Shown here: piece by piece, positions 29,386 through 39,035 of the stretch
Layout: each line of letters starts with the position of its first letter
Numbering within the stretch: the stretch's first letter is position 1
From: Amphritea opalescens
GTDB lineage: Bacteria > Pseudomonadota > Gammaproteobacteria > Pseudomonadales > Balneatricaceae
NCBI RefSeq assembly: GCF_003957515.1
Contig: NZ_RQXW01000004.1
Span: 186,001 to 250,000, forward strand
Length of the DNA stretch: 64,000 bases
Reading direction: 5' to 3'
Notes under the pieces: model-generated
Told to the model about the DNA's origin: nothing
What the model saw: only the letters and a program-made list of their open reading frames with translations
Database searches by the model: none
Made by a program: the position numbers and the translations under genes

Positions 29386-30264
29386 TTAGGCTTGATGACA
29401 CAACTCGATCCAGCGTTCGATACCCGCGCTGCGATACTTATGCCGGTTAATCACTAAATATAACTGGCGACTAAAATCACGCCCCGCCACACGCAAAGGG
29501 ACTAATGTGCCCAGCTCAAAGGATTCCTGCAGGGCGATACGGGATAAACAGCCGATCCCTAACCCCTGCGTCACCGCCTGTTTAATACCCTCAACGTGTT
29601 CCAACTCTAACAGCACATTGAGATTAGGCAACAACCCATGCAACGCCCAATCAAATGCCTGACGGGTGCCTGAACCCTGCTCCCGCAGCACCCAGCGAGC
29701 GGCCAACAAATCCGTATCACTCAGCTGATGCTTACTCGCGAGAGGATGATCCGGAGCACAGAACACCTCTAGCCGATCGGTCAACCAAGGGGTCACTTCT
29801 AGATCAGGATGCTGCACCTCGCCTTCCACGAGACCGATATCCAGCTCAAAGTTCACCAACCGAGCAGCAATCACTGACGTATTAGCGACCTGCAGATCCA
29901 ACTTTGCCCTGGGCTGTTCATTGAGGTACCGGGCCATCAAACCCACCGCTAAATAATTACCGATGGTCATGGTGGCACCGATTTTCAGCTGCCCAACCGC
30001 CTCATGCTGCGTCATATCCTGTTGTAAACTTCGCGCCTGCTCTAACAAAGCCTCTGCGCGCGGCCTAAGCAGCCGCCCCAATTCATTAATTTTCAACCGC
30101 TTACCAATACGATCAAACAACTGAATATCGAATTGTGACTCTAGATCACGCAGCGCACCGCTCGCCGCCGACTGTGACATCGACAAGCTCTCCGCAGCAC
30201 GGGAGATGTTGTCGAAATGCGCCACCGCCATAAACACCTCTAATTGCCGTAAGGTATATTTCAT
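29386..30264 (-). CDS. LysR-family regulator, FinR-like
   Basis: The 292-residue protein has an N-terminal LysR helix-turn-helix (LRQLEVFMAVAHFDNISRAA, then SQSAASGALRDLE) and a type 2 periplasmic-binding-protein effector domain. It is divergent from fpr, the arrangement of the Pseudomonas finR-fprA pair, in which FinR activates the ferredoxin-NADP reductase gene under redox stress. Sequence segments such as GATMTIGNYLAVGLM and LREQGSGTR also fit the FinR/YeiE group. Regulation of fpr is an inference from this context. Confidence 0.88.
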   Translation of the reverse strand: MKYTLRQLEVFMAVAHFDNISRAAESLSMSQSAASGALRDLESQFDIQLFDRIGKRLKINELGRLLRPRAEALLEQARSLQQDMTQHEAVGQLKIGATMTIGNYLAVGLMARYLNEQPRAKLDLQVANTSVIAARLVNFELDIGLVEGEVQHPDLEVTPWLTDRLEVFCAPDHPLASKHQLSDTDLLAARWVLREQGSGTRQAFDWALHGLLPNLNVLLELEHVEGIKQAVTQGLGIGCLSRIALQESFELGTLVPLRVAGRDFSRQLYLVINRHKYRSAGIERWIELCHQA

Positions 30265-30421
30265 AACCAGTTTTTCCGATAAGTATTATCACAATAAGCG
30301 TCTTTAACAATATAGCAGATCGGCCTAATATGCACTTAAGAGATAAGTAACTAGATTTTTATAACTTACTTACACAAATTAAGCATCAATCACTATCAAC
30401 TCACCTATATGAGGTAGTTCC
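30265..30421. promoter_or_regulatory. Divergent finR-like / fpr control region
   Basis: The 157-bp gap contains a small palindrome GATAA-GTA-TTATC at 30278-30290 and an inverted pair AAGTAA / TTACTT at 30345-30371. Either could be a LysR-type operator. The fpr start follows GAGGTAGTTCC. No confident -35/-10 pair was assigned. Confidence 0.4.
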
Positions 30422-31195
30422 ATGTCAAACATCGGTCGCGAAGAAGTTCTCAGCGTACATCACTGGAACGATACCCTGTTCAGCTTTACCACTAGCCGAG
30501 ATCCCGGTTTTCGTTTTAAAAACGGCCACTTCACCATGATTGGCCTAGAGCACGAAGGTCGCCCACTCATGCGTGCCTACAGTATCGCCAGTGCCAACCA
30601 TGAAGATACACTCGAATTCTTCAGTATTAAGGTACAAGACGGTCCGCTCACTTCCAAATTACAACGCATTCAAGTCGGCGATCAGATTCTGATCAGTCGC
30701 AAACCCACTGGCACGCTGATCAACGATAACCTGTTACCAGGTAAGCATCTTTATCTGATCAGCACCGGTACCGGCCTTGCACCCTTTATGAGCATCATTA
30801 AAGATCCGGAAATTTACGAGCAATACGATCAGGTCATCCTCACCCATGGTGTGCGTGAACTGTCAGAGCTAGCCTACGCCGATGTGATCCAAGACCATCT
30901 GCCGAGCAACGAATACTTTGGCGATATGATCAGCGACAAACTGCTGTATTACCCGACCGTCACCCGAGAGCGCTTCCGTAATCAGGGACGACTGACCGAT
31001 CTGATCGCCACAGGCAAGCTGACGAAGGATCTTGGCCTACCGGACCTCAATACGGATGATGATCGTTTTATGATCTGCGGTAGCCCTAGCATGATCAAAG
31101 ACACCACCAATATCCTCGATAGCATGGGCTTTACCGAAGCCCGTAACGGGAAGAGTGGCCATTACGTCATCGAACGCGCCTTCGTAGAGCGTTAG
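30422..31195 (+). CDS. fpr: Ferredoxin--NADP+ reductase
   Basis: The 257-residue flavoprotein has the FAD-binding RAYSIAS motif near residue 58, the NADP-binding segment STGTGLAPFMSI and the bacterial C-terminal tail YVIERAFVE that stacks near the flavin. It moves electrons between NADPH and ferredoxin or flavodoxin, supporting redox-stress response and iron-sulfur repair. It is transcribed divergently from a FinR-like regulator. An imperfect inverted repeat (31201-31250) follows the stop and overlaps the -35 of the tRNA-Leu promoter. Confidence 0.96.
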   Translation: MSNIGREEVLSVHHWNDTLFSFTTSRDPGFRFKNGHFTMIGLEHEGRPLMRAYSIASANHEDTLEFFSIKVQDGPLTSKLQRIQVGDQILISRKPTGTLINDNLLPGKHLYLISTGTGLAPFMSIIKDPEIYEQYDQVILTHGVRELSELAYADVIQDHLPSNEYFGDMISDKLLYYPTVTRERFRNQGRLTDLIATGKLTKDLGLPDLNTDDDRFMICGSPSMIKDTTNILDSMGFTEARNGKSGHYVIERAFVER

Positions 31196-31200
31196 TAAAA

Positions 31201-31250
31201 TGGTCATGAGATAAATGATTTTAAATAAATTTCATGAATCTCATTGACCA
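31201..31250. repeat. Long inverted repeat between fpr and the tRNA-Leu promoter
   Basis: TGGTCATGAGAT (31201-31212) pairs with ATCTCATTGACCA (31238-31250) except for one bulged base. It may help end fpr transcription, though no T run follows. Its right arm contains the tRNA promoter -35. Confidence 0.55.
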
Positions 31251-31271
31251 AATCAAAACGAGACGTATAAT
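31244..31271 (+). promoter_or_regulatory. tRNA-Leu promoter (-35 and -10)
   Basis: TTGACC (31244-31249), a 16-base spacer and a perfect TATAAT (31266-31271) form a strong sigma-70 promoter. It lies 15 bp before the truncated tRNA copy and about 165 bp before the intact gene, with no other good promoter seen between them. Confidence 0.75.
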
Positions 31272-31286
31272 ACGCTCCACGTTTGG

Positions 31287-31326
31287 GCCAGTGTGATGGA
31301 ATTGGTAGACATAGGGGATTCAAAAT
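31287..31326 (+). pseudogene. Truncated 5' copy of tRNA-Leu
   Basis: Forty bases are identical to the 5' part of the intact tRNA-Leu at 31436, from the acceptor strand through the D arm to the anticodon loop. The copy then diverges: the 3' half of the tRNA, including the T arm and CCA, is missing. It sits directly behind the tRNA promoter, so it will be transcribed together with the intact gene. It most likely marks recombination or element insertion at this tRNA. Confidence 0.85.
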
Positions 31327-31403
31327 TCAACCCCTCTAGCAAAAAAACTGCTGCAACAATTTGATTTTTATAGTAAATTGTTAAGTTCAAGCGTTAAAAA
31401 TGG

Positions 31404-31422
31404 CATGTAGAGCCATGTAGAG
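31404..31422 (+). repeat. Two direct CATGTAGAG repeats before tRNA-Leu
   Basis: CATGTAGAG occurs at 31404-31412 and 31414-31422, starting ten bases apart. Another copy is at 31605-31613, after the tRNA. Inverted and direct copies form the palindrome at 32049-32080. Clustering on both sides of an altered tRNA suggests recombinase-binding sites. Confidence 0.6.
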
Positions 31423-31435
31423 TTTAAGTGTCTGC

Positions 31436-31522
31436 GCCAGTGTGATGGAATTGGTAGACATAGGGGATTCAAAATCCCCCGCCCTTAAAAGCGTGCCGGT
31501 TCGAGTCCGGCCACTGGTACCA
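31436..31522 (+). tRNA. tRNA-Leu(CAA)
   Basis: The 87-base gene folds as a class II tRNA with acceptor GCCAGTG / CACTGGT, a D loop with TTGGTAGA, an anticodon stem GGGGA / TCCCC around TTCAAAA (anticodon CAA), a variable arm, a T loop GTTCGAGTC and an encoded 3' CCA. It reads UUG codons. The gene is complete even though a 5' fragment lies upstream. Confidence 0.95.
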
Positions 31523-31555
31523 CTTAACTCATTGATTCAAAACTACTAAATAGAT

Positions 31556-31587
31556 AACCGAGTGCTGACTTAGCCCTCGGTTTTTTT
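31556..31587 (+). terminator. Terminator of tRNA-Leu
   Basis: The stem AACCGAG / CTCGGTT is followed by a run of T bases. It lies 33 bp after the tRNA 3' end. Confidence 0.85.
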
Positions 31588-32372
31588 ATGTCTACAGAAA
31601 AATCCATGTAGAGTTTGCATGAAAAATAAGCCATGAAAACACCCTCTTCTGTGTAGTTTTTCAAGTAGAGCGCTCAGTTCTTACTTCGATAAAATATCGT
31701 TATTCAGACTCGCCATCACCGACGCCAACAACCGCTATCCGACATTAAATACCTTTTTCACACCCAACGGATATGACAGACGATAGCCACCAAATATAGC
31801 GGGCACTTTTTCTATTCAGAACTAGCCAAGTTTCAGGTCAAACACCCAAGACATTCGAAGCTCATGGTGCCCTATAGAAAGCCTGAAATAGCGTGCGACC
31901 TACTCAGCAGAGAACAGTCAAATACAGCATCGAAAATCAATCATTCTAAAGATGGTGACAGAAAGTGACGTGCTGTCTTTTCTATGACCATGGCGAACAT
32001 TGTTTTTTAATTTCTTATCTACGTGACAGCCCTTCACCGTGATCAATTAACACTCTACATGTGTACACATGTAGAGTGTTTTTCAACATCGTTACCGATG
32101 TTAAATAACATCAAAGTTGTATCGGCGTGTAAAGCCTGACGAACAGGTGAAAACCGTATCCGACAGCCATATCGCAAAACAGAAGCAAGATCGTTTACAG
32201 GGGCAATAGAATCAATCCACTCGCCCCTACAAAAGAGCACCCATAACCACTTAAACGGTCATTCGTTACCGATAAACCAAAGCACGCTCATCGACAGTCA
32301 CAACAAACCCTCGACCTTTCAGCGACTGTCACTGTTCGTGATAACTGAGCCAAGGCGGCCCGTATGCTATGG
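31588..32372. other. Non-coding region between tRNA-Leu and hsdS
   Basis: About 790 bp with no convincing gene. It holds a third CATGTAGAG copy (31605-31613), a related AAGTAGAG (31663-31670) and the perfect 32-bp palindrome at 32049-32080. The short open frame at 32055-32240 on the minus strand overlaps the palindrome and has no supporting features. Confidence 0.5.
32049..32080. repeat. Perfect 32-bp palindrome built from CATGTAGAG
   Basis: The left half AACACTCTACATGTGT is exactly mirrored by the right half. Its arms contain CATGTAGAG in opposite orientations, the same word found beside tRNA-Leu. T bases follow on the plus strand, so it could act as a terminator, but the shared word suggests a protein-binding or recombination site. 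Confidence 0.8.
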
Positions 32373-34127
32373 CTATGCCTCTATCGCACTATCCACTAGC
32401 GCATCGGCCAGATGCAATTGGGTTTGCTGGGCTTGCTGTAGGCGGGTTTTCAGTTGGTCACAAAGGGCCATCAGTTGATCGACTTTGGCGACGATACGGT
32501 GTTGTTCAGCAACCGGAGGTAATAACAACGGCATTTTATTCAAGATACCATGATTCAAATTTACCATCGTCGTACCAATTGATTTACCTCCCAAATATTC
32601 CTTAATCCATGAAGTTCTAAAAAGGAGAAGTATGTAAGGTCTAGAAATAGTCTCACTAAACCGTAAAACAAAACTACCAGTTCCACATAACCAGAGATGT
32701 TCACGTTCAGTTACTAATGCGCACCGCCCCATTTCGCCACGCCTTGCCATAACAATATCCCCTTTCTTAATTTTATATGAATCAAGTTCTTGGGCTTTTT
32801 CTTTAGTCACAGAGATAGATGAATCTTCATATATTTTTGAATCAACCATATGAGATGGATTTATTAAAGGCACACCTCCATCTATATATTCTCTTTTATT
32901 TATCATGGAACCAAATGGGCCAGTAGCCACCTCATTCGATAATAATGAGAAACGCACCCACTCCCACCCTTCCGGCAGCGGAAACGGCTTCTCATCCTCA
33001 CCAATCGGCGGCAGTGGTTTCTGTTTTTTTATCTTTTTATCTTTGATCAACTGCGCTTTTTCGGCGGCGATTTTTTCCAGCAGCACGGCGGCGGGTTCGT
33101 CGTTGGGGTCTTGGGGGACGAGTTTACCCATCACCGCCAGTTGCAGGACGGTTTGTTTCAGCTGGTCGATGCTCTGTTCGGTGGTGAACAGGGTGTCGAA
33201 GTGGCCTGCAAGGCGAGTCCAGTTCTGTTCCAGCTCCGCGGCATCGGCGCTGTTGGTCAGGGTTGCTAGTAGGGTTTCCACCAGCGTGGCGTGGGCCTCG
33301 ATACTGGTTTCCGTTTGCTGTTCCAGTTGATCGCATAGCGCCATTAGCTCATCGACTTTCGCCACGATACGGTGTTGTTCGGATAGAGGAGCTAACGGAA
33401 CAGGTAGAGATTCCCATTTACCTTTATTAATAATTGCAATCGTAGTACTAGAAGAAAGCGCCCAAGCGGCTCTCTGAAAGTAATTTGCAGATAATGTATT
33501 GAATAGGAATGCCGTAATATCAACGAAAGGGGTTATTGAGTTAATTTGCTGATTAAAGGTACAAGGTCTATCGATATAATAGCATTTACCGATAGTACCT
33601 ATACATACCATCAGAATGGAGCCCTCAGGAGCAGTCCGACCTAAAGCGGTCTCTCCTGCATGAGAAAGTCCTTCATTATCGTACTTAATACCACTTACTT
33701 GAATGTCCGCAGGTTTTATAAACGGAATATCGACTCCAAAATATTCAGAGTGATTCTTCTTAGGTGTTCCACCCGTTTGGGTATACCCGACGGCACCAAG
33801 TCTCGCCCATTCCCATCCAACTGGAAGTGTAAACGGCTTTTCATCCTCACCAATCTCCGGCAATGCCTTAGGCTTCTTTATCTTTTTCTCTTTTACCAAC
33901 TGCGCTTTTTCAGCGGCAATCCGTTCCAGTAATACCGAGGCAGGTTCATCGTTGGGATCTTGCGGCACCAGCTTGCCGCGCACCGCCAATTCCAGAATCA
34001 ACTCCCGCAGTTTCTTGATGCCATATAGATCGAGCTTTTTACTGCTGCCCCGCCCCACTGAGGAGCGGGTTTTAATGGCCGAGGTCCAGATATCAATATT
34101 GTCGGTAATGATACTGCTCATGCTCAC
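32373..34127 (-). CDS. hsdS: Type I restriction-modification specificity subunit HsdS
   Basis: The 584-residue protein holds two variable target-recognition domains (about residues 110-255 and 400-540), each preceded by a near-identical conserved block (GKLVPQDPNDEPA, VLLE-x-IAAEKAQL, KKIKK, IGEDEKPF-x-LP-x-GWEW) and followed by EQHRIVAKVD-x-LMALCDQL helices. The two domains read the two halves of a bipartite DNA site, and the helices set the spacing. The recognition domains are AT-rich while the conserved blocks are GC-richer, as expected when domains are exchanged. It overlaps hsdM by four bases (ATGA). The sequence recognised cannot be predicted by eye. Confidence 0.95.
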   Translation of the reverse strand: MSMSSIITDNIDIWTSAIKTRSSVGRGSSKKLDLYGIKKLRELILELAVRGKLVPQDPNDEPASVLLERIAAEKAQLVKEKKIKKPKALPEIGEDEKPFTLPVGWEWARLGAVGYTQTGGTPKKNHSEYFGVDIPFIKPADIQVSGIKYDNEGLSHAGETALGRTAPEGSILMVCIGTIGKCYYIDRPCTFNQQINSITPFVDITAFLFNTLSANYFQRAAWALSSSTTIAIINKGKWESLPVPLAPLSEQHRIVAKVDELMALCDQLEQQTETSIEAHATLVETLLATLTNSADAAELEQNWTRLAGHFDTLFTTEQSIDQLKQTVLQLAVMGKLVPQDPNDEPAAVLLEKIAAEKAQLIKDKKIKKQKPLPPIGEDEKPFPLPEGWEWVRFSLLSNEVATGPFGSMINKREYIDGGVPLINPSHMVDSKIYEDSSISVTKEKAQELDSYKIKKGDIVMARRGEMGRCALVTEREHLWLCGTGSFVLRFSETISRPYILLLFRTSWIKEYLGGKSIGTTMVNLNHGILNKMPLLLPPVAEQHRIVAKVDQLMALCDQLKTRLQQAQQTQLHLADALVDSAIEA

Positions 34128-35602
34128 GCCCCCTTACCAAGGGCATCAGCCAGAATCGCTTTAAGCTGATTACGCAGTTCGCCGATCGCTTGTTGCTGTG
34201 TGGTGAAATCGGTCAGCAGTTGGTCAGGGTCGTGAATAATCTGTTCACCGACATGGGGGTTTTTAATATCGAGGTTAAAGTTGCGGGCGATCACCTCGTC
34301 GATACTCACCTTCCACGCCTGTTCGTTTTCGACCCGTGCAGCAAAACCATCGGCCTCATCGCCCCACCAGTCGATCTCGGTCTGGAACTCTTCAAAACGC
34401 ATCGGTTTGGTTTTGTTGTAGTTCTTTACGCCTTCTGGGTACGGGTGTTCATAGAACCAGATATCTTGAGTGGGCTGGCCCTTGGTAAAGAACAGGATAT
34501 TGGTTTTGATACCGGTATAGGGGTTAAACACACCGTTAGGCAGACGCACAATGGTGTGCAGATTACACTCTTCGGTGAGTAGTTTTTTGATCTTGGTTTT
34601 CACCCCTTCGCCAAACAGGGTGCCGTCGGGCAGTACTACCGCTGCGCGTCCGCCTTGGCCATTTTCCCCGCCTGCCAAGACCTCGATAATCAACTGTAAA
34701 AACAGATCGGCGGTTTCGCGGGTTTGCAGTTCGGCGGGGAAGTTTTTCTCGATACCATCCTCTTCTGTGCCACCAAAAGGTGGGTTGGTGACGATCACAT
34801 CGATCGCTTCATCCCAGCTAGAGAGCGGTTTATTGAGGGTGTTGCCGTGTCTCACTTGCACCGGCACCTCGATGCCATGCAGTAGCATATTGGTGGTACA
34901 CAGCAGATGGGGCAGCTGCTTTTTCTCCACCCCGTGAATCTGTTGTTGCAGGGTTTGGTGGTCGGCGGCGGTATGGACGTACCGCTCTTTCACATGATCG
35001 AAGGCGCAGGCTAAAAATCCACCGGTGCCACAGGCCGGGTCCATAATACTTTCCCCCAGCTTAGGGTCGATACGGTTGACCATAAAACGGGTGACGGCGC
35101 GGGGGGTATAGAACTCACCGGCGTTACCAGCGCTTTGCAGATCACGCAGAATCTGTTCGTAAATATCGCCGAATAGATGACGTTCGCTGGAATCGGTAAA
35201 ATCGATCTCGTTAAGCTTGTTGATCACTTGGCGCAGCAGGGTGCCGTTTTTCATGTAGTTAAAGGCATCGCTAAACGCCTCTTTCACCACAAAACCCCGT
35301 GGGTTCAGATCCACTGGCGCGGCAAGGTTTTTCAGATCACCAAACAGGTCATCATTAACAAAATCGAGCAGTTCATCACCGGTGATCCCCTGATCATCCG
35401 CCGCCCAGTTACGCCATAGGTATTTTTCAGGAATAGGAAAACGGTAGTTATCCATTTCCATCTCTAGCTCTTCTTCCTGAGCATCGAACACTTTGAGAAA
35501 TAGCATCCATGAAAGCTGGCCTAAACGCTGGGCATCGCCATCAACGCCGGCATCTTTACGCATAATGTCTTGAATAGATTTAATAGCAGAACTGATCGAC
35601 AT
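34124..35602 (-). CDS. hsdM: Type I restriction-modification DNA methyltransferase HsdM
   Basis: The 492-residue protein has an N-terminal HsdM helical domain and an N6-adenine methyltransferase domain with the AdoMet motif DPACGTGGFLA and catalytic VTNPPFGG. With HsdS it methylates adenines in the recognition site, protecting host DNA, and it also forms the core of the HsdR2M2S2 nuclease. A good AAGAGAG Shine-Dalgarno precedes the start. It follows hsdR by about 90 bp and overlaps hsdS, so the three genes form one operon. Motifs are intact. Confidence 0.96.
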   Translation of the reverse strand: MSISSAIKSIQDIMRKDAGVDGDAQRLGQLSWMLFLKVFDAQEEELEMEMDNYRFPIPEKYLWRNWAADDQGITGDELLDFVNDDLFGDLKNLAAPVDLNPRGFVVKEAFSDAFNYMKNGTLLRQVINKLNEIDFTDSSERHLFGDIYEQILRDLQSAGNAGEFYTPRAVTRFMVNRIDPKLGESIMDPACGTGGFLACAFDHVKERYVHTAADHQTLQQQIHGVEKKQLPHLLCTTNMLLHGIEVPVQVRHGNTLNKPLSSWDEAIDVIVTNPPFGGTEEDGIEKNFPAELQTRETADLFLQLIIEVLAGGENGQGGRAAVVLPDGTLFGEGVKTKIKKLLTEECNLHTIVRLPNGVFNPYTGIKTNILFFTKGQPTQDIWFYEHPYPEGVKNYNKTKPMRFEEFQTEIDWWGDEADGFAARVENEQAWKVSIDEVIARNFNLDIKNPHVGEQIIHDPDQLLTDFTTQQQAIGELRNQLKAILADALGKGA

Positions 35603-35691
35603 AATTCTCTCTTAGAAAGCTTTCTTTTAAATAATCAGGCTTCAATCACCCACATCGCCTGATGGCTGCCACGGGGGATAAAAAACAGGTG

Positions 35692-38124
35692 TTAAGCGGA
35701 ACGGGGTTCTGGGCTATAGATCTCGGCCTCTAACTCACTCACCGCATCGAGATAGGTTTGTTTGTTACCAAAGCCTTTTTTAACGATCTCGATAGGCCGC
35801 CCGAGCTGATCAAAGGGCTTCACCTTGAGCACATGGATGTTTTCAATCTCCTGCACCCCTTCGTCAGCGTATTTCTCTAACAGGCTGCTGAGCACGGTCT
35901 GAGCGGTATCGCTGTACTTAGTGAAATAGTTACGCTTTTTGACGTTATCGGCCCGCTCTTGACGGGTAAGCGGCGGCTGATCATAGACCACATGACAGAT
36001 AAGATCGAATGGATCGAGATCTTTACCGACCTCTTGCGCTAACACCTCCCAGAGAATACCTTCATCGGCCAGTTCGTCGATGATGACCTGCTTACGTTCC
36101 GCGGCGTTCCAGCGTTTGGTAAATTCATCCAGCGAGGTGAACTGTTTAGCCATCGCTTTACGGGTGTAATCTTTAAAGGATTCGGTAACTAATTTGCCAT
36201 CGGTGTCGTAATATTGCACCCGCTCGGCAATCGCTTTTACCTTGACGCCATTGACGTAATATTTGCTGACTTTGGATTCACCCTCATCCCATTCACCATC
36301 GCCATGATTACCATCCCCGATAACAGGATCATAAACACCAGACGGCTCACCCACACCTTCGTCCCCATCGACGGCGCTATCGGTATGTTCCGTATCAGCC
36401 CCGTTAATAATGTCATCTAATTCAGCACCGCCCTCAATGATATCATCGGGATTGGCGATCATTATCCGCTCGGGGACACCGTCGAATCGTTCATCGGCAA
36501 ACAGCTCGGTGGCTTTCTTAAAATCGAGGATGGTAAACCACAGTTTGTTATAACGATCATCAATACGGGTGCCACGCCCAATAATCTGCTTAAACTTGGT
36601 CATGGATTGAATCGTTTGATCCAATACCACCAGCTTGCAGGTTTTGGCATCGACACCGGTACTCATTAGCTCAGAGGTGGTGGCGATCACTGGGTAGGGC
36701 TTTTTAGGATTAATAAAGTTATCCAACTGCGCCTTACCGATCTCATCATCACCGGTGATCTTCATCACGTACTTTTCGTTTTTGGCGACCTGTTCAGGAT
36801 TCAGATTCACCAATGCACGACGCATACGGTCGGCGTGGTCGATGTCATTACAGAAGACAATGGTTTTCGCCATGGGATCGGTGCGCTGTAGGTAGCTGGT
36901 GATCGTTTTCGCCACCAGCTCGGTACGTTCATCGATCACCAGTGTGCGATCAAAATCTTTCTGGTTGTAGATTCTATCTTCCAGCAGCTCACCTTTTTTA
37001 TCCACCTGCCCTTTGGTGGGCCGCCACCCTTGCAGGTCAATATCGATATCCACCCGCACCACTTTGTAGGGGGCCAGAAAACCATCTTCGATGCCCTGCT
37101 TAAGGGAATAGGTATACACCGGCTCACCAAAATAATCGGTGTTAGAGACCTCTTCCGTTTCCTTCGGTGTCGCGGTTAGCCCCACTTGGGTGGCACTGCT
37201 GAAGTATTCCAGAATCTCGCGCCATGCACTGTCATCCGCTGCACTACCACGATGGCACTCGTCGATGATAATAAGGTCAAAGAAATCGGGATCAACCTGC
37301 TTATAGGCTTTCTGTGATTCTTCTGGGCCGGTGAGCGCTTGATACAACGCAAGGTGAATTTCATAGGCTGGATCAACCGTACGGCCAGTGATCTTAGTCA
37401 TCGCTTGACCGAAGGGCTGAAAATCATTGATACGGGTCTGATCGACCAGAATGTTGCGATCGGCCAAAAACAAAATACGCTTCTTATGTTTAGCCTTCCA
37501 TAAGCGCCAGATGATCTGAAACGCGGTATAGGTTTTACCGGTGCCGGTAGCCATCACCAACAATATTCGATTTTGGCCGAGGGATATTGCTTCTAGGGTT
37601 TTGTTAACCGCTTGCAACTGATAATAACGGGGTGATTTTCCGCTGCCATCATCATGGTAGTCTTGGGTAATAATCGGTAACTGAGCGGCCGTAAAACCGC
37701 GCCACTCGCAGAACTTCTGCCAAAGTTGAGCCGGTGTCGGAAAATCATCTAGGCTGATCTCGGCTTCCAGCGCTTCGGGGTTAGTCTTATCGTGAAAGAC
37801 AAAACCGTCACCGTTGCTGGCAAACACAAAAGGCACTTCCAGCAGAGCGGCATAACCTAGCCCTTGCTGCATCCCTTTGCCGATCTCATGCTTATTGGCT
37901 TTGGCTTCAATCACCGCCAAAGGCAGGCCCTGCTTGTGATAGAGCACAATATCAGCTGACTTGACTTTCTTACGCGCCGCGGTCTGACCACGCACAATAA
38001 CCTTACCATCACGCAGCTTCACCTCTTGGCGAATCTGGCTCATATCATCCCAACCTGCCGCCTTGACCGCTGGAAGGATAAACTTACTGATGATATCCGT
38101 TTCGCTAAGTTTCTTTTTGTCCAT
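35692..38124 (-). CDS. hsdR: Type I restriction enzyme endonuclease subunit HsdR
   Basis: I place the start at 38124 ([11 protein letters not shown]), which has AGGAC upstream; an in-frame start 37 codons earlier lacks homology-like sequence. The 810-residue protein has an N-terminal PD-(D/E)xK nuclease (ADIVLYH then LAVIEAKAN), a superfamily 2 motor with Walker [19 protein letters not shown] box and the [10 protein letters not shown] motif, and a C-terminal EcoEI-type domain. It translocates unmodified DNA and cuts it at a distance. No truncation is visible, so the system appears functional. It is the first gene of the hsdR-hsdM-hsdS operon. Confidence 0.95.
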   Translation of the reverse strand: MDKKKLSETDIISKFILPAVKAAGWDDMSQIRQEVKLRDGKVIVRGQTAARKKVKSADIVLYHKQGLPLAVIEAKANKHEIGKGMQQGLGYAALLEVPFVFASNGDGFVFHDKTNPEALEAEISLDDFPTPAQLWQKFCEWRGFTAAQLPIITQDYHDDGSGKSPRYYQLQAVNKTLEAISLGQNRILLVMATGTGKTYTAFQIIWRLWKAKHKKRILFLADRNILVDQTRINDFQPFGQAMTKITGRTVDPAYEIHLALYQALTGPEESQKAYKQVDPDFFDLIIIDECHRGSAADDSAWREILEYFSSATQVGLTATPKETEEVSNTDYFGEPVYTYSLKQGIEDGFLAPYKVVRVDIDIDLQGWRPTKGQVDKKGELLEDRIYNQKDFDRTLVIDERTELVAKTITSYLQRTDPMAKTIVFCNDIDHADRMRRALVNLNPEQVAKNEKYVMKITGDDEIGKAQLDNFINPKKPYPVIATTSELMSTGVDAKTCKLVVLDQTIQSMTKFKQIIGRGTRIDDRYNKLWFTILDFKKATELFADERFDGVPERIMIANPDDIIEGGAELDDIINGADTEHTDSAVDGDEGVGEPSGVYDPVIGDGNHGDGEWDEGESKVSKYYVNGVKVKAIAERVQYYDTDGKLVTESFKDYTRKAMAKQFTSLDEFTKRWNAAERKQVIIDELADEGILWEVLAQEVGKDLDPFDLICHVVYDQPPLTRQERADNVKKRNYFTKYSDTAQTVLSSLLEKYADEGVQEIENIHVLKVKPFDQLGRPIEIVKKGFGNKQTYLDAVSELEAEIYSPEPRSA

Positions 38125-39035
38125 GCCCAACGTCCTGTTTGCCCACGACACGTTTATTCGATGAATAAATATAACACCGCTTGAAGCCAATCTAAATTGC
38201 ACAACAGTAAATAGAGCTGCCGCTATTGATAACAAGTAAATTGGAACAGCAATAAATGGGCTTGAGTGGAATTAGTCAGCAACCCAGCGACGGGTTTCAC
38301 TCAAGCTCATAAAAACAATATGGCTGGGGTTTGCGCGTTAAAAATTAGCGCGAACAGCTTGCTGACCATCCGGGCAGTAAGTGGTGAGCATGACAATAAT
38401 AACGCCGATATTATTGCCACCAACAGGCATACTTGCACCCAACCGCTCTAACCATACTTGCCATGGCAAGTATGGGGGTGTTCGACGGGTACCGGCGACG
38501 GAATCCCCCGTAGCGACGAAGGAGCGAAGAGGGGTGAGAACCCCCGCCCTGAATGAAAATGGATGCGGAAAGGGTCAAGCTGGAACGCAAAAAATCACGC
38601 TTTTTGTGATTTTTGAGTAGAGCTTGACGCTTGGAGCAGCCATTGGAATGGCGGGCGCAGCTCACAGAGCTGCTAGTTGGGTGCAACAAACATACAAAAT
38701 TGACAGCTTAACCAGAAGATAGCTAATGCAAAAAAGACAGTGGCTAAGCTTAGCACTCGTTCATAATGCGGCTTCCACTACCCATTGATCAGGCATTATC
38801 TACGCATGGTCAAAATAGCTTAAATAATCGCAATATTTGAGTTTATTTGCATATTAGACGCTAACACACCAATAGCACTCAGATGTACTGAAATCAGCAT
38901 TTTTTTGATGTTTTAGCGACACACTCAAAGTGACCAATCCAGCTAAAAAATAAACACAACCTTTTGAAAATTAAGCACTATACTAATTTTTAACGACAAG
39001 GATGTCGCCAAAAAACAATGATATGGAGTGTCATC
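38125..39035. other. Non-coding region between hsdR and the recombinase pseudogene
   Basis: About 910 bp. The centre (38433-38687) is a structured element with terminal inverted repeats, described separately. The rest is AT-rich and includes the presumed divergent promoters. The short open frames here overlap the structured element and lack supporting features. Confidence 0.5.
38434..38686. mobile_element. Possible MITE-like structured element with terminal inverted repeats
   Basis: TTGCACCCAAC (38434-38444 region) is mirrored by GTTGGGTGCAA (38676-38686). Inside are a perfect 24-bp palindrome centred on CCATGG (38452-38475), a small stem GGGGT / ACCCC (38531-38544), and nested stems GTCAAGCT / AGCTTGAC (38574-38628) and AAAAATCAC / GTGATTTTT (38590-38614). 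It is GC-richer than the DNA around it and has no coding capacity I trust. It could be a non-autonomous mobile element or a structured RNA. Confidence 0.45.

Noticed and set aside
31287-31326. A second functional tRNA-Leu gene.
   Set aside because: The 3' half with the T arm and acceptor strand is missing, so it cannot form a tRNA.
38437-38682. Possible integron attC site: the ends match RYYYAAC and GTTRRRY.
   Set aside because: The span of about 246 bp is longer than usual attC sites, there is no integron integrase or cassette array, and the internal stems do not fit the attC layout. A MITE-like element is a simpler reading.
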